A stretch of 24,954 bases of DNA from CAYGZQ01 sp964354375 [NCBI: uncultured Planctomycetota bacterium]. Its GTDB lineage: Bacteria > JAJVIF01 > JAPKYR01. This document shows, in pieces, positions 1-8,456 of this stretch. The notes under the pieces are model-generated. The model had not been told where the DNA came from. It did not search any database and saw nothing but the letters and a program-made list of their open reading frames with translations. The stretch spans positions 20,316 to 45,269 of the forward strand of contig CAYGZQ010000024.1 in NCBI GenBank assembly GCA_964354375.1. The letters are read 5' to 3'. Every line of letters begins with the position of its first letter. Positions within the stretch are counted from its first letter, which is position 1. The position numbers and the translations under genes are program-made.

Positions 1-192
1 ACGAAGAATCTCTTTTCCCGACTTCCGGATAAGCTGAGACACCCGTCCGTCCGCCACGGAATCCGCAGCGCATCAAGCTCGCATTGTGGCGCCCATACGC
101 ACCCCGCTCAGCGGGGGGCGGATGGGTGTTTCATGATACGAAGAATCTCTTTTCCCGACTTCCGGATAAGCTGAGACACCCGTCCGTCCGCC
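1..192. repeat. 55-bp direct repeat pair (1-55 and 138-192)
   Basis: Bases 1-55 are repeated without mismatch at 138-192. Both copies end in CCGTCCGTCCGCC. After the first copy comes ACGGAATCCGC. In the second, a 33-base insert (193-225) comes before the same ACGGAATCCGC. The pair flanks the hairpin element at 86-131. The left copy may continue beyond the window edge. This looks like a duplicated unit of a dispersed repeat rather than part of a gene. Confidence 0.9.
86..131 (+). repeat. Rim-and-hairpin repeat, copy 1
   Basis: The element starts GTGGCGCCCAT and ends ATGGGTGTTT. CCCAT (92-96) pairs with ATGGG (122-126), and CGCACCCCGC (98-107) pairs with GCGGGGGGCG (111-120) with one mismatch, leaving a 3-base loop. 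The same outer sequence bounds other hairpins at 17914-17951 and, on the opposite strand, 14288-14326. Confidence 0.75.
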
Positions 193-282
193 GCTCGCCA
201 GGCTCGCGGCGTACGTACGGGCGCCACGGAATCCGCCGCTCGCCAGGCTCGCGGCGTACGTACGGGCGCCACGGAATTCGCA
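193..282. repeat. Two tandem 45-bp units
   Basis: A 45-base unit beginning GCTCGCCAGGCTCGCGGCG occurs at 193-237 and again at 238-282. The copies differ only near the right end (ATCCGCC against ATTCGCA). Each contains the self-complementary CGTACGTACG and then GGCGCCAC, the reverse complement of the GTGGCGCC that opens the rim-and-hairpin repeats. An open frame through this region is only a by-product of the repeat. Confidence 0.85.
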
Positions 283-379
283 GGGGGGTCGATATATTAC
301 TTGTTAAAAGAGCGATAAAGGCGGTAAACTGGTCCGGATTGGTTGAACCGGAGACGAACCGTCGAGTCTACTCTATCGG

Positions 380-1096
380 ATGGGAATTTCGAACCAGGGT
401 ATGAGCGTACCGCTTGACGATACTGAACGGAAGCAGTGTCTGGCATTTGTCGACCAGATACTGACGGAGGCCGCCGGGAGCCGGGCGTCCGAGATCCTGT
501 TTCGCACCGAGGCGGAGAGGGTGCAGACCTTTTTCATGATCGACGGCAAATATGAGAAGAACCTGGCGATCCCGAAGACCTACTGGGACCTCGTCCTGCG
601 CATCCTCAGAAACGACTACTTCGACACCGGCCAGTACCAGCTTCCGTACCAGGGCAATCTCTGCGTTTTCGAATGGAACGAGGACAATTCCGGGATCATA
701 AAGATCCCGGTCACGCGGAAACCCATCCCCGGGCAGCGAAGGGATCGCATCGAGGACATCTTCCGCTCATTCGAGGACCCAAGCTGGGATGCGGTCAAGT
801 CGATTTTCCTGTCGATCCTGAACCTCGCGCTCGAGCAGGGAAATGACGAAGTCATTCTGGAGCTGGACGGACAGGTGGTCGATGTGGGCTACTTCCACCG
901 CGGGATTCAGCGCACGAACATGACCATTTCGTCGGATTCCTACGACGCGCTCACCCGGCTGATCGGCGAGAACTACCTCGCGTTCGGTTTCATGACCCGC
1001 GAGTTCAGGGAGAAAGAGTATCTCATCCGCCTGAAGGAACTGAACGAAGACTTCATCGCGCCGCGGATAAGACTCGAGATAGAGCAGCTGGTGTAA
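380..1096 (+). CDS. Orphan protein with two GspE/PilB N-terminal-like modules
   Basis: A 238-residue soluble protein without signal peptide or membrane segment. Residues 27-111 and 146-217 look like two copies of one module. Each starts with a short helix and a G-x(2-3)-(S/D)-E-(I/V)-(I/L)-L type strand (ASEILF, DEVILEL), goes on through F-M-I-D-G or Y-F-H-R-G, and ends in a helix (TYWDLVLRILRNDYFDTG; SYDALTRLIGENYLAFG). This matches the region before the ATPase core of type II secretion/type IV pilus ATPases (pattern ASDIHIEP...VRYRIDG). No Walker A, Asp box or Walker B follows, so it is not a motor ATPase. A regulatory or adaptor role is inference. The start is uncertain: ATG at 401 (MSVPLDD) is in frame and neither start has a clear ribosome binding site. 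There is no neighbouring secretion or pilus operon in the window. Certainty is high for a real gene and moderate for the module assignment. Confidence 0.8.
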   Translation: MGISNQGMSVPLDDTERKQCLAFVDQILTEAAGSRASEILFRTEAERVQTFFMIDGKYEKNLAIPKTYWDLVLRILRNDYFDTGQYQLPYQGNLCVFEWNEDNSGIIKIPVTRKPIPGQRRDRIEDIFRSFEDPSWDAVKSIFLSILNLALEQGNDEVILELDGQVVDVGYFHRGIQRTNMTISSDSYDALTRLIGENYLAFGFMTREFREKEYLIRLKELNEDFIAPRIRLEIEQLV

Positions 1097-1121
1097 CTTG
1101 CCTCCGGAAAGGCCCTCTTCT

Positions 1122-1158
1122 TTGTGTCCCTTTGTGCTCTTAGTGCCTTAGTGGTTAT
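1122..1158. repeat. Degenerate short tandem motif in a convergent gap
   Basis: The gap between two converging genes holds four near-repeats of about ten bases: TCTTTGTGTC, CCTTTGTGCT, CTTAGTGC, CTTAGTGG. I see no hairpin with a T-run, so no terminator is called here. Confidence 0.3.
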
Positions 1159-1159
1159 T

Positions 1160-2398
1160 TCATTTATTCTCTTCAGCGTAGCTCTTCAGCTCGTTGAGCT
1201 CCCTCAGTATCTCGTATTCTCCGTGCCACTGGACGTAATCCGCGCCCTGCATCCATGCCCCGAATTTCGCGGTCCGGCCCCAGTGGTGCCAGAGATCGAA
1301 GTATATGAAATCGATCGGCCGGTCGAACGGCTCGGGAGTGGTCAAGCCCGCATCCGTGAGGTCTTTCCAGACCGTGTCGCTCTCGCGGACCTGCGCGCTG
1401 ACGGCCTCGACAACCTTGTCCGCCCCGGCATAGAAATCGGCCACAAACGATGCGCTGTGGCATTCGCCGCAAATTTCCTGCATGCGAGCCTTGTTTTCCT
1501 CCCATGACGGACGCCTTTCGCTTATCGGGGCGAAAAGATACCAGGACAGCCTGTCGCCGACATCGTGCGTTGTTGCAGCTCCGCCGAACCCGCTCATGTG
1601 ACACGTTACGCATACCGGGGCGGGGAAATCATTGACTGTGAGCGTCCCCGGCTCTTTCTCCCAGTTCCAGTTGTCGCCCATCGTCATGTAGCAGATTCCG
1701 TGGGGCGACTCCTGGTAGATCTCCCACTGGGGATGGTCGGGGCCGATGTGGCATGCGTTGCAGGTTTCCGGCTTTCGAGCCTGCTCAAGGCTGAACGTGT
1801 GCCTCAGGTGACACTTCTGGCATTGCCCGATCGAGCCGTCGGGTTGAGGTTTTCCGATGTCGTGGCATCGGTGACAGGCGAAGCGGGTGATGTCCTCGCC
1901 CTCGATCGAGTACAGCGCGCTCCGCAACTTGTCCGGCCTGTATGACCCCTCTGGAATGGCCTCGTAGACCGCCATCTGCTCGGCGGTGAACTCCTCGGTC
2001 CCGAGCATGGCCGCATACGCTGGCGCCGAGTGACGGCTCTGGATGAACTGCGCGATCTGATCCGGGTGGCATTTGCCGCATATCGCAGGAGTGGGACTCG
2101 CGAGAATCCAGCCCCCCATGTGTTCCTGAGCGCCGGCATAGTCTCCTGTCACCGTGTGGCAGTCCCCGCATGCAACTCCGCTTGACGCCATGGAGCTTCC
2201 CTTGAATTGCTCCACGATGCCGTGTGTGGTCGATTGATGGCACTGAATGCAGGCGCTGTCGGAGTCGACGCCCTCCTGTGAGGCGCCGGGGGTGATCCCG
2301 GTCAGCACAACGAATGAAAGGGCAACAAGCGCCGGGACAATCCCGAGCTGTGGTTTCGGGCGCCTGCGAGTCGACGCCGCTCTCCCGAGTCTGCTCAT
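1160..2398 (-). CDS. Octahaem cytochrome c, hydroxylamine oxidoreductase (HAO) family, short form
   Basis: A 412-residue exported protein. Start ATG at 2398 is chosen because AGGAG lies seven bases upstream and a signal peptide follows directly (arginine-rich start, then GIVPALVALSFVVLTG). A start at 2458 would overlap the upstream gene. Eight CxxCH haem sites are visible near residues 50, 77, 107, 175, 193, 213, 263 and 310. The spacing, the YQESPHGI segment, APVCVTCHMSG and the C-terminal LWHHWGRTAKFGAWMQGADY...WHGEY are typical of the HAO family of octahaem cytochromes, periplasmic enzymes that oxidise hydroxylamine or hydrazine or reduce nitrite or hydroxylamine. The tyrosines at about 388 and 395 lie in the stretch that I believe carries the P460 cross-linking tyrosine in true HAO, but which one corresponds needs an alignment. 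At 412 residues it is shorter than classical HAO (about 570). No quinol-oxidising partner is adjacent, so the physiological direction is unknown. It is probably co-transcribed with the lipoprotein gene 46 bases upstream. Confidence 0.9.
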   Translation of the reverse strand: MSRLGRAASTRRRPKPQLGIVPALVALSFVVLTGITPGASQEGVDSDSACIQCHQSTTHGIVEQFKGSSMASSGVACGDCHTVTGDYAGAQEHMGGWILASPTPAICGKCHPDQIAQFIQSRHSAPAYAAMLGTEEFTAEQMAVYEAIPEGSYRPDKLRSALYSIEGEDITRFACHRCHDIGKPQPDGSIGQCQKCHLRHTFSLEQARKPETCNACHIGPDHPQWEIYQESPHGICYMTMGDNWNWEKEPGTLTVNDFPAPVCVTCHMSGFGGAATTHDVGDRLSWYLFAPISERRPSWEENKARMQEICGECHSASFVADFYAGADKVVEAVSAQVRESDTVWKDLTDAGLTTPEPFDRPIDFIYFDLWHHWGRTAKFGAWMQGADYVQWHGEYEILRELNELKSYAEENK

Positions 2399-2444
2399 CT
2401 TGACACTCCTTCCAAAAGGGGACTTACCGCGAAGGTTGGGCGCG

Positions 2445-5400
2445 CTAACCCGACACATCGATCCAGTCGATCTGCCAGCCCGAATAGCCGGAGGGCAGGC
2501 AGTTGTCGATCTCGTCAGCCGAGGATGTACCGAAGCTTATCTGGGTCATCGCGCCGGGCATGGGATGCGCAGGCAGACTGAAATGACTGATCACCCATCC
2601 GCCGGAGGAGCCGGTCCAGTAGTCTCCCGCTCCGTTGTAGATAAAACCCCCGTCCGGATTTACGGCGATCCCCCCCACCGCTACGCCCATCTTCTCGCCC
2701 TCGTTCTCGACCGAGAACTGATGGCGGATAGTCACTTCTATGGGCGCCAGAGTATGGGGGATGAATGCGAAAATCCGGGCTTGCTTATCGCTCACGTCCG
2801 CGGGTGTGCTTGCGTTCCAGCATCCGGTCGCGACCTGGACATTCGTCAGATAGCCGGCACCGTCATCGGGCACGATGTTCCAGAAGTTGCCGTTGGCATC
2901 GGCGCCGATAGTGAAGTCGTAGGGGTAAGTGTACGCTTCCGACCAGACAATTCCGCGGTTGAAATCCTCATGGAAGAAGCACGCCGGGTCGCTCGTCTGG
3001 AAGAGCTCGATGTAGTCCACCTGCCATCCGAAGGTATAGCTGTCGGAGTAGCAGTTCGTGAAGTCGTTCGTGGGAGCGCACACAAGCTGAAGGGTTTTGA
3101 CAGAGCCGTTGAATGCATCCCCGAGGCAGATGACCGACTCCTGGACCTCCAGCTTGGGCGCCTGAACGGAGTCGAACCATCCCCATGCGTAGTCGCTGAG
3201 ATACGGGCTGAATGCCTGGTAGTGGAGACCGTAGCCCGTCGGATACTGGTTGCCGTCAAGCCTCACCAGGACGCTGTCCCAGGGATTCAACCAGAACCTG
3301 TGGAAGAGCCGGATGTAGGTCTTGGCTCCGTCGCCCGCAGCGCCTGGGATGGGGACCGAGACCCAGGCGATTTTCTCCGGTAGTGCGGTGGGCGACCCGT
3401 CGCTCGTCTCGCCGTAGCATCCGGACACGCCCTGGCGATTGTCTAGGCAGCCGGTGCCGTCTCCCCTGATCTGCATGAAGTCGCCGTTTACATCGCCGCC
3501 GGTCGTCAGGTCCCAGCCGTTGGAGTTGTCGGCGAAATCGTCGGAGAAAAACGCGCCTGCGACCGGGGTGAAGGAATACACATCGACGTCCGCGGCAGCG
3601 CCGGAGGCCAGAAACTCCACCGGCGTGTGGAGGTAGCAATTCACTGCGACCCAGAACTTCCCTTCCGCGGGGAATGTGACGAGCATTGTGTCTCCGCCCT
3701 CAAGCGTGTCGAGGAACAGGCTGGAATCGTTCCAGTCGAGGCCGATCCACCAGTTGTGGCCGGCCAGCGGCGATACATTCGTCATAATGGTTTGATACGT
3801 ATACGATAGCCCGGCGTTGCTCAGGAACTGCGGGAAGTCGATTTTCTCGACGACCATCGCGGGGTACTCCTGCACCACCATGCGGTACACGTGGTACCCG
3901 AATCCGTCCTGGGCATTCGAGTCCGACAGGAAATGGAACCCGATCTCGATCGTGTCGCCGGGGGTCAGGCCGGTCAGAGAGGGATTCTGGCCGGTCGCCG
4001 GGATGGGATCGCTCCCGTCCAGACCGTACGCGTTGCTGAAGAACGCGCCGAGCTCCTGCCATGCTCCGCCGTTGATCCGGTAGACCGTCTGTCCTCCCGC
4101 GACCCCCCCCGCGGACTCCGCTTGCATCGCCCTGAGATACCTTACCGTCAGGGAACCCGACGGAGGCACGAGAAGCTGGGGACCGACCAGGTAGGTGTCC
4201 ATGCTCTTCTCGTAAGTGTCGGTGAGCGAATCGCACACCCCCCAGTGGTCGGTGTGATAATCCCATTGCGATCCGCCCGGCGGGGAATGTCCGGGACCGT
4301 TCTCGACCGACCAGAACGGGATGGTGTTTGTGCCCATGTCGTCCGCGTACGGCAGTGTGAACGGTTCAATGGCGGCTGGGGCGACCGTTATCTCGATCAT
4401 CGCATAGGCGGTAACCGGCCCTGCAGGAAACGATGTCGGGAATCCCTGATCGTATGTGCCCGTTATGCTCACCACGGAGACGAGAAGGGGGTACACTCCG
4501 GCACCTACGGGCAGACCATAATCGCCGACATCCACGAAGTAGTGCGCGTAATCCTCGTCCTCCCATCGCCATTCCGCGAGAAGGGTCCCCGCGAAAACGC
4601 CCGGACATTGCACGCGGATCTCGTCAACCTCTCCCCTGATGTCGCCGCCGACTTTCCCCTGCCAGTCGCTCACTCGGATGTTCAGGAACAGCTCGCCGCC
4701 CCGGTCGGACGCACTCGCGTACCACAGGGTGTTGCACGTCGTGTCCACCTCGACAAGGAACGGCTCGACGGAGTTAGCCTCGATGGGGAAATCGTCCGGC
4801 AGGTTGACCGGCGGTTTCACGGTGGGCGCAGCCCAGCTGACATCCACTCCGTAGTTGAAAACGAGATCGAAGCCGGATCCGTCCGACGGAAACTGGATTC
4901 TGTATCTTCTCGTGTTGTTTTCTCCGGCCCTGAAGATCCCTCGCGTCTGGTCGACAGGTAGTAAGGGATTGAGTGCCTGCTTTACGGGGTCATCGGGACC
5001 GAATGCGGCGGCGAAGTACTTGTACGGATTCAGGGTGGCGGTGAGGGATGAGTAGTCGTCGGGAGCCAGGGCGCCGGGGGTGAATGCGAGGAGGCCGGTT
5101 CCGGGGAACTCGGTCGGATTCCACCATCGCGTGTGGCCGTCCGCATTGAGCAGACGGGTCTCGCCGGATGAAGCGATCTTCAGCCCGCCGATTGACGTGC
5201 CGCCCTGGGTAAAGAGAATTCCCCTGACATCGAACCCGCACAGGCTGGTGAGCGACGAATCGAACGGGTTGGTGAGCGTGACCATGCAGTCGATCAGACC
5301 GTTCAAGGGGTCCGATTCACCGCCGTTAATGGTGACCCCCAGACTCAGAGGAGGCCCGTCGATGAACTTCGTGACGTTGAAATGATACATGCCCTGGCGT

Positions 5401-5675
5401 ACGGGGATGATTTCCGCCGTCAGGTTGTCGCGGTCGATGGTCACGGTCCAGACACCCGCCAGGTTGTGAGACTGTGCGCCTTCGGCCGTGGCCAGGCTCT
5501 CTATGGGAGGAAGGTCGGGATTCGCCACGGGACGTCCGGCGTCGAACGCGGGCTGCCCGACTCCGGGGGGCAAGTTCGGAGAGGAACCGCCGCCGCATCC
5601 GATCATCAGCAGGGCCGCTGCAACCGTCGAGACAATCAGAGCGATGTACCTTGTTGGGAGACGCTTGATCGACAT
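2445..5675 (-). CDS. Very large secreted lipoprotein with three jelly-roll-like C-terminal domains
   Basis: A 1076-residue lipoprotein. The start at 5675 has GGAGGT six bases upstream. The signal peptide ends in the lipobox MIGC (Cys27), followed by GGGSS, so the protein is probably anchored in the outer membrane. Residues about 70-310 form a domain shared with the divergent neighbour (shared landmarks GFDVRGI, LLNADGHTRWWNP, VDVSWAAPT, DFPIEAN). An Ig-like stretch of about 310-430 follows. Three domains starting near residues 440 (YADDMGTN), 710 (FFSDDFADNSNGW) and 897 (FFHEDFNRGIVW) look like repeated beta-sandwich modules. The last two close with GWQVDYIELF and GWQIDWIDVSG. They resemble MAM/jelly-roll carbohydrate- or protein-binding folds by pattern only. 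No catalytic motif was recognised. The next gene downstream on the same strand is the octahaem cytochrome, so a cell-surface role linked to it is possible but unproven. Confidence 0.88.
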   Translation of the reverse strand: MSIKRLPTRYIALIVSTVAAALLMIGCGGGSSPNLPPGVGQPAFDAGRPVANPDLPPIESLATAEGAQSHNLAGVWTVTIDRDNLTAEIIPVRQGMYHFNVTKFIDGPPLSLGVTINGGESDPLNGLIDCMVTLTNPFDSSLTSLCGFDVRGILFTQGGTSIGGLKIASSGETRLLNADGHTRWWNPTEFPGTGLLAFTPGALAPDDYSSLTATLNPYKYFAAAFGPDDPVKQALNPLLPVDQTRGIFRAGENNTRRYRIQFPSDGSGFDLVFNYGVDVSWAAPTVKPPVNLPDDFPIEANSVEPFLVEVDTTCNTLWYASASDRGGELFLNIRVSDWQGKVGGDIRGEVDEIRVQCPGVFAGTLLAEWRWEDEDYAHYFVDVGDYGLPVGAGVYPLLVSVVSITGTYDQGFPTSFPAGPVTAYAMIEITVAPAAIEPFTLPYADDMGTNTIPFWSVENGPGHSPPGGSQWDYHTDHWGVCDSLTDTYEKSMDTYLVGPQLLVPPSGSLTVRYLRAMQAESAGGVAGGQTVYRINGGAWQELGAFFSNAYGLDGSDPIPATGQNPSLTGLTPGDTIEIGFHFLSDSNAQDGFGYHVYRMVVQEYPAMVVEKIDFPQFLSNAGLSYTYQTIMTNVSPLAGHNWWIGLDWNDSSLFLDTLEGGDTMLVTFPAEGKFWVAVNCYLHTPVEFLASGAAADVDVYSFTPVAGAFFSDDFADNSNGWDLTTGGDVNGDFMQIRGDGTGCLDNRQGVSGCYGETSDGSPTALPEKIAWVSVPIPGAAGDGAKTYIRLFHRFWLNPWDSVLVRLDGNQYPTGYGLHYQAFSPYLSDYAWGWFDSVQAPKLEVQESVICLGDAFNGSVKTLQLVCAPTNDFTNCYSDSYTFGWQVDYIELFQTSDPACFFHEDFNRGIVWSEAYTYPYDFTIGADANGNFWNIVPDDGAGYLTNVQVATGCWNASTPADVSDKQARIFAFIPHTLAPIEVTIRHQFSVENEGEKMGVAVGGIAVNPDGGFIYNGAGDYWTGSSGGWVISHFSLPAHPMPGAMTQISFGTSSADEIDNCLPSGYSGWQIDWIDVSG

Positions 5676-5972
5676 AGGCCACCTCCGGCTTCGCCGTCTT
5701 TGAGCAGGACCGAACGCAATTAAACCACATTAAGGGCCCGCCGGAAAGTGATAGCGGCGGCACGCACATTGAGTCATGACAGTCAGGCAACGCTCCCGGC
5801 TTCAGGCGGCACGCAGTGAGGGAATGCGGACGGCGCGTAGTGGTTCGAGGGTTGTTATTGCGGATCATTTCGTTTACTATTAGGTCACGATCTGGTGCAT
5901 ATGTCGGTTGCGTTAAGGGGGGGGTCTTTTATGTGCGGAAGATTACTGCCGATCAAGGAGGTCCCTGTTTCA
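5676..5972 (+). promoter_or_regulatory. Divergent intergenic region with a sigma-70-like promoter at 5852-5880
   Basis: This gap of about 300 bases separates two divergent lipoprotein genes and holds no gene of its own. TTGTTA (5852-5857) and TACTAT (5875-5880), separated by 17 bases, each match four of six consensus bases and point towards the plus-strand gene at 5973. No convincing promoter for the minus-strand gene was found, although TA-rich sequence at about 5720-5735 is a candidate. Joint control of the paralogous pair from this gap is inference. Confidence 0.45.
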
Positions 5973-8456
5973 ATGACAATCCGAAGCGGTTTCCCAGCTG
6001 TCCTTCCGGCTTTGTGCCTGGTGCTGATTGTCTCGTGTTCAACGACCGATCGGGCAGGCAGCCCGGTGACATTGCAGGCTTCTCAGGAGGTCTGCAGTTC
6101 GTCGACCGTTCAGAATGGCGAGACTCAGAACAATCGGTATCTGTGGGGATTCTACCTTATTGCGGTCGATCCGCTCTCCAACGACTGGGACATTCTGCCT
6201 CTGCGTCAGGTCGAAGACCACTGGAACGTGCTGAAATGGCTGGAGCAGGGGCCTTGCACCAAGTGCCTGAGGATCATCGACATGGCGGATTCGGGTCACG
6301 GCACGAAACTGGTGACGGTGAGCATCATGCATCCCTTTGCGTCCCCGAACTTCACGGGATTCGATGTGCGAGGGATCGCGATTTTCACCGGGAGCCACTT
6401 ATTTGATGAGGCAGGACTCAACACGTCCGACCGAAGCATGGGCGATCCGGAGCTGATCAACGCAGACGGCTACACGACTCTCTACAACTTCACTACCGCC
6501 GGTCTTGGACCGGGGGGGTTGCAGGGATACGTCAAAGGGAAATTCGCCAGCGCAGCCGCTCCGAACTCAAGGCTCAACGGGTTCAAGAGGTTTGAATCCT
6601 CGGGCGCAGCGAACACAAGAAACGCGTTCTTTGCCGGGGAAATCCTGGCGGAGACTTACGACATCGATATGCCTGACTCGCCCTTTCTTGTCGGCTACGC
6701 CGTCGATGCGAGCTGGGCTCCGCCGACCAACGATCCCGTTGTAGACCCGATGACCGACTTTCCGCCGGAAGCCAACTGCTACGAACCTAACGAGATCGAC
6801 GTGAAGGCGGTGAAGAACTACCTGACGGAAAGCGGTGGGATTCTCAAACTGGAGATCGATGTATACGATCATCAGGGACCCGATTCATACGCGAAGCCTG
6901 TGCTGGAATGTCCTGAGCTGTTTGACACTCCGCCCTACGTGCTTGAGGAAAGCCCGGGGGTGTACACGACAACGAAGTTTCTCAGTAATCCCCCCGTGGG
7001 GGAGTATAAGGTGCTTGTATCGGTGGAGGACAACGAGAACGCCGGTTCGCCTTCATGGCTGGATCTGACGGGGTACCAGGTACTCACGGTCGAGGTCCAG
7101 GCGGATACGGGCTGGGCGCGAACGTGGGGTGGCACGGGCCTGGATGGAGCTAAAGATGTGGACGCGAATATTTACGGCATATGTGTAGTCGGAACTTTCG
7201 AGGGCACGGTGGATTTCGATCCCGGTCCGGGCGTGGAAGAGCGGAGTTCCGACAGCGGGTCGGTGGATGCGTTTGCCTGCTCATTCGATCCGCTGGGGAC
7301 GTTTCAGTGGGTCGCGACCTGGGGCGGTCCGGGGACCGACAGCGCCGAGGCGGTCGATCTGCCCGGGGCAGCCGTTCTGATAGTAGGATCGTTTGAGGAC
7401 ACGACGGACTTCGATCCCGGCTCCGGGGTTTCGGAGAAAACCTCAAACGGCGGCTGCGATGCGTGCTATCTGAGGCTCAGCACCGACGGGAGTTTTGGAT
7501 CGGTAACGACATGGGGAGGTCCGGGGGATGATGTCGCCTACGATGTGCTCTATTGCGATCACGAAGACATATTGATTGCGGGATCGTTCGAGGGCACGGT
7601 CGACTGGCCTGACTTTGGTCCCAGAACGTCCAACGGGGGATTTGATGCTTTCATGTGGGACACCAATTTCGGGAAATGGCTGCTTTACACGGTCGGGGGT
7701 CCCGGCGATGACAAGGCGCTCGGGATGGGAAGGTGTGGGTCCGATCTGCTTCTCACAGGCACATTTTCGGGAACCGCTGATTTCAATCCTTTCGGTGTCG
7801 AAGATCACGTTTCCAATGGCGCGACCGACGTTTTCCTCGTGGATTACCTGTTCCCTTCGGATAACGTGGGGGTGTACAACTGGACCAGGACCTGGGGCGG
7901 GACTGGAGCGGACATTGGAAGCGCGGTTTGCGGCAACGCGACCGACTCCTACGTCGTCGGGTCGTTCAGAGACACCGTCAACTTCAACCCGGACTCGGGC
8001 GGCACGCCCCATAATGCAACAGCGGACGGGATAGAGGACGCTTTCGTCACCAGGTTCGACTCTGGGGGAAATCACCTCGCCGTAGCTACGTGGGGTGGTG
8101 CCGATGCGGCGCTCGGGGATGGTGGACACAATCTCTGTTTCGACTCGGAAGGGCATGTCGTTGCCGCAGGATGGTTCGCAGGAAACGAGTTTGGAACCGC
8201 GTCGAAAGGCAAGCTGGATTGCGTTGTGGCTGCGTACAGCTCCGCTCTGGACTACCTGTGGAGCGCAACATGGGGCGGCACCGGGAGCGAACACTGCTCG
8301 GGCATAGCTGGAGATCTGGCCGGAAGAATCATAGCGTCCGGCGTCTATGCAGGCACTGTTGACTTCAACCCGGGATCGGGTGTCGATCTGCATACGTCGA
8401 ACGGCGGGATCTCCGACTGTTTCCTGGAGCAACTCCTGACGGACGGATCGTGGTGA
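5973..8456 (+). CDS. Large lipoprotein with a predicted seven-bladed propeller (SBBP-like repeats)
   Basis: An 827-residue lipoprotein. The start ATG at 5973 is chosen over upstream in-frame codons because AAGGAGGT (5955-5962) precedes it and a signal peptide with lipobox IVSC follows at once. Residues about 54-276 repeat the domain seen in the divergent neighbour (TGFDVRGIAIF, LINADGYTTLYN, YAVDASWAPPT, DFPPEANCYEPN). A linker domain of about 277-380 precedes seven repeats from residue 380 to the end. Each is marked by a strand T-(W/V)-G-G followed by a pattern of the type (V)VGSFEGTVDF(D/N)PGSG and SNGG..DAF. The seven T-W/V-G-G landmarks are TWGGTGLDG, TWGGPGTDS, TWGGPGDDV, TVGGPGDDK, TWGGTGADI, TWGGADAAL and TWGGTGSEH. 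Seven such units suggest a closed seven-bladed beta-propeller of the SBBP kind, usually a binding scaffold. No enzymatic residues were recognised. It is probably on the cell surface. Confidence 0.88.
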   Translation: MTIRSGFPAVLPALCLVLIVSCSTTDRAGSPVTLQASQEVCSSSTVQNGETQNNRYLWGFYLIAVDPLSNDWDILPLRQVEDHWNVLKWLEQGPCTKCLRIIDMADSGHGTKLVTVSIMHPFASPNFTGFDVRGIAIFTGSHLFDEAGLNTSDRSMGDPELINADGYTTLYNFTTAGLGPGGLQGYVKGKFASAAAPNSRLNGFKRFESSGAANTRNAFFAGEILAETYDIDMPDSPFLVGYAVDASWAPPTNDPVVDPMTDFPPEANCYEPNEIDVKAVKNYLTESGGILKLEIDVYDHQGPDSYAKPVLECPELFDTPPYVLEESPGVYTTTKFLSNPPVGEYKVLVSVEDNENAGSPSWLDLTGYQVLTVEVQADTGWARTWGGTGLDGAKDVDANIYGICVVGTFEGTVDFDPGPGVEERSSDSGSVDAFACSFDPLGTFQWVATWGGPGTDSAEAVDLPGAAVLIVGSFEDTTDFDPGSGVSEKTSNGGCDACYLRLSTDGSFGSVTTWGGPGDDVAYDVLYCDHEDILIAGSFEGTVDWPDFGPRTSNGGFDAFMWDTNFGKWLLYTVGGPGDDKALGMGRCGSDLLLTGTFSGTADFNPFGVEDHVSNGATDVFLVDYLFPSDNVGVYNWTRTWGGTGADIGSAVCGNATDSYVVGSFRDTVNFNPDSGGTPHNATADGIEDAFVTRFDSGGNHLAVATWGGADAALGDGGHNLCFDSEGHVVAAGWFAGNEFGTASKGKLDCVVAAYSSALDYLWSATWGGTGSEHCSGIAGDLAGRIIASGVYAGTVDFNPGSGVDLHTSNGGISDCFLEQLLTDGSW

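Noticed and set aside
1-282. CRISPR-like array
   Set aside because: Repeats are direct 55-bp and tandem 45-bp units without regular unique spacers, and no cas genes are near. They are linked to dispersed hairpin elements.
84-404. Open reading frame of 106 residues across the left repeats
   Set aside because: It translates the tandem repeat (repeated RRSPGSRRTYGRHG) and has no ribosome binding site. Its end overlaps the start of the real gene.
2247-3383. 378-residue plus-strand frame opposite the cytochrome and lipoprotein genes
   Set aside because: It spans the junction of two minus-strand genes and shows no domain or start signal.
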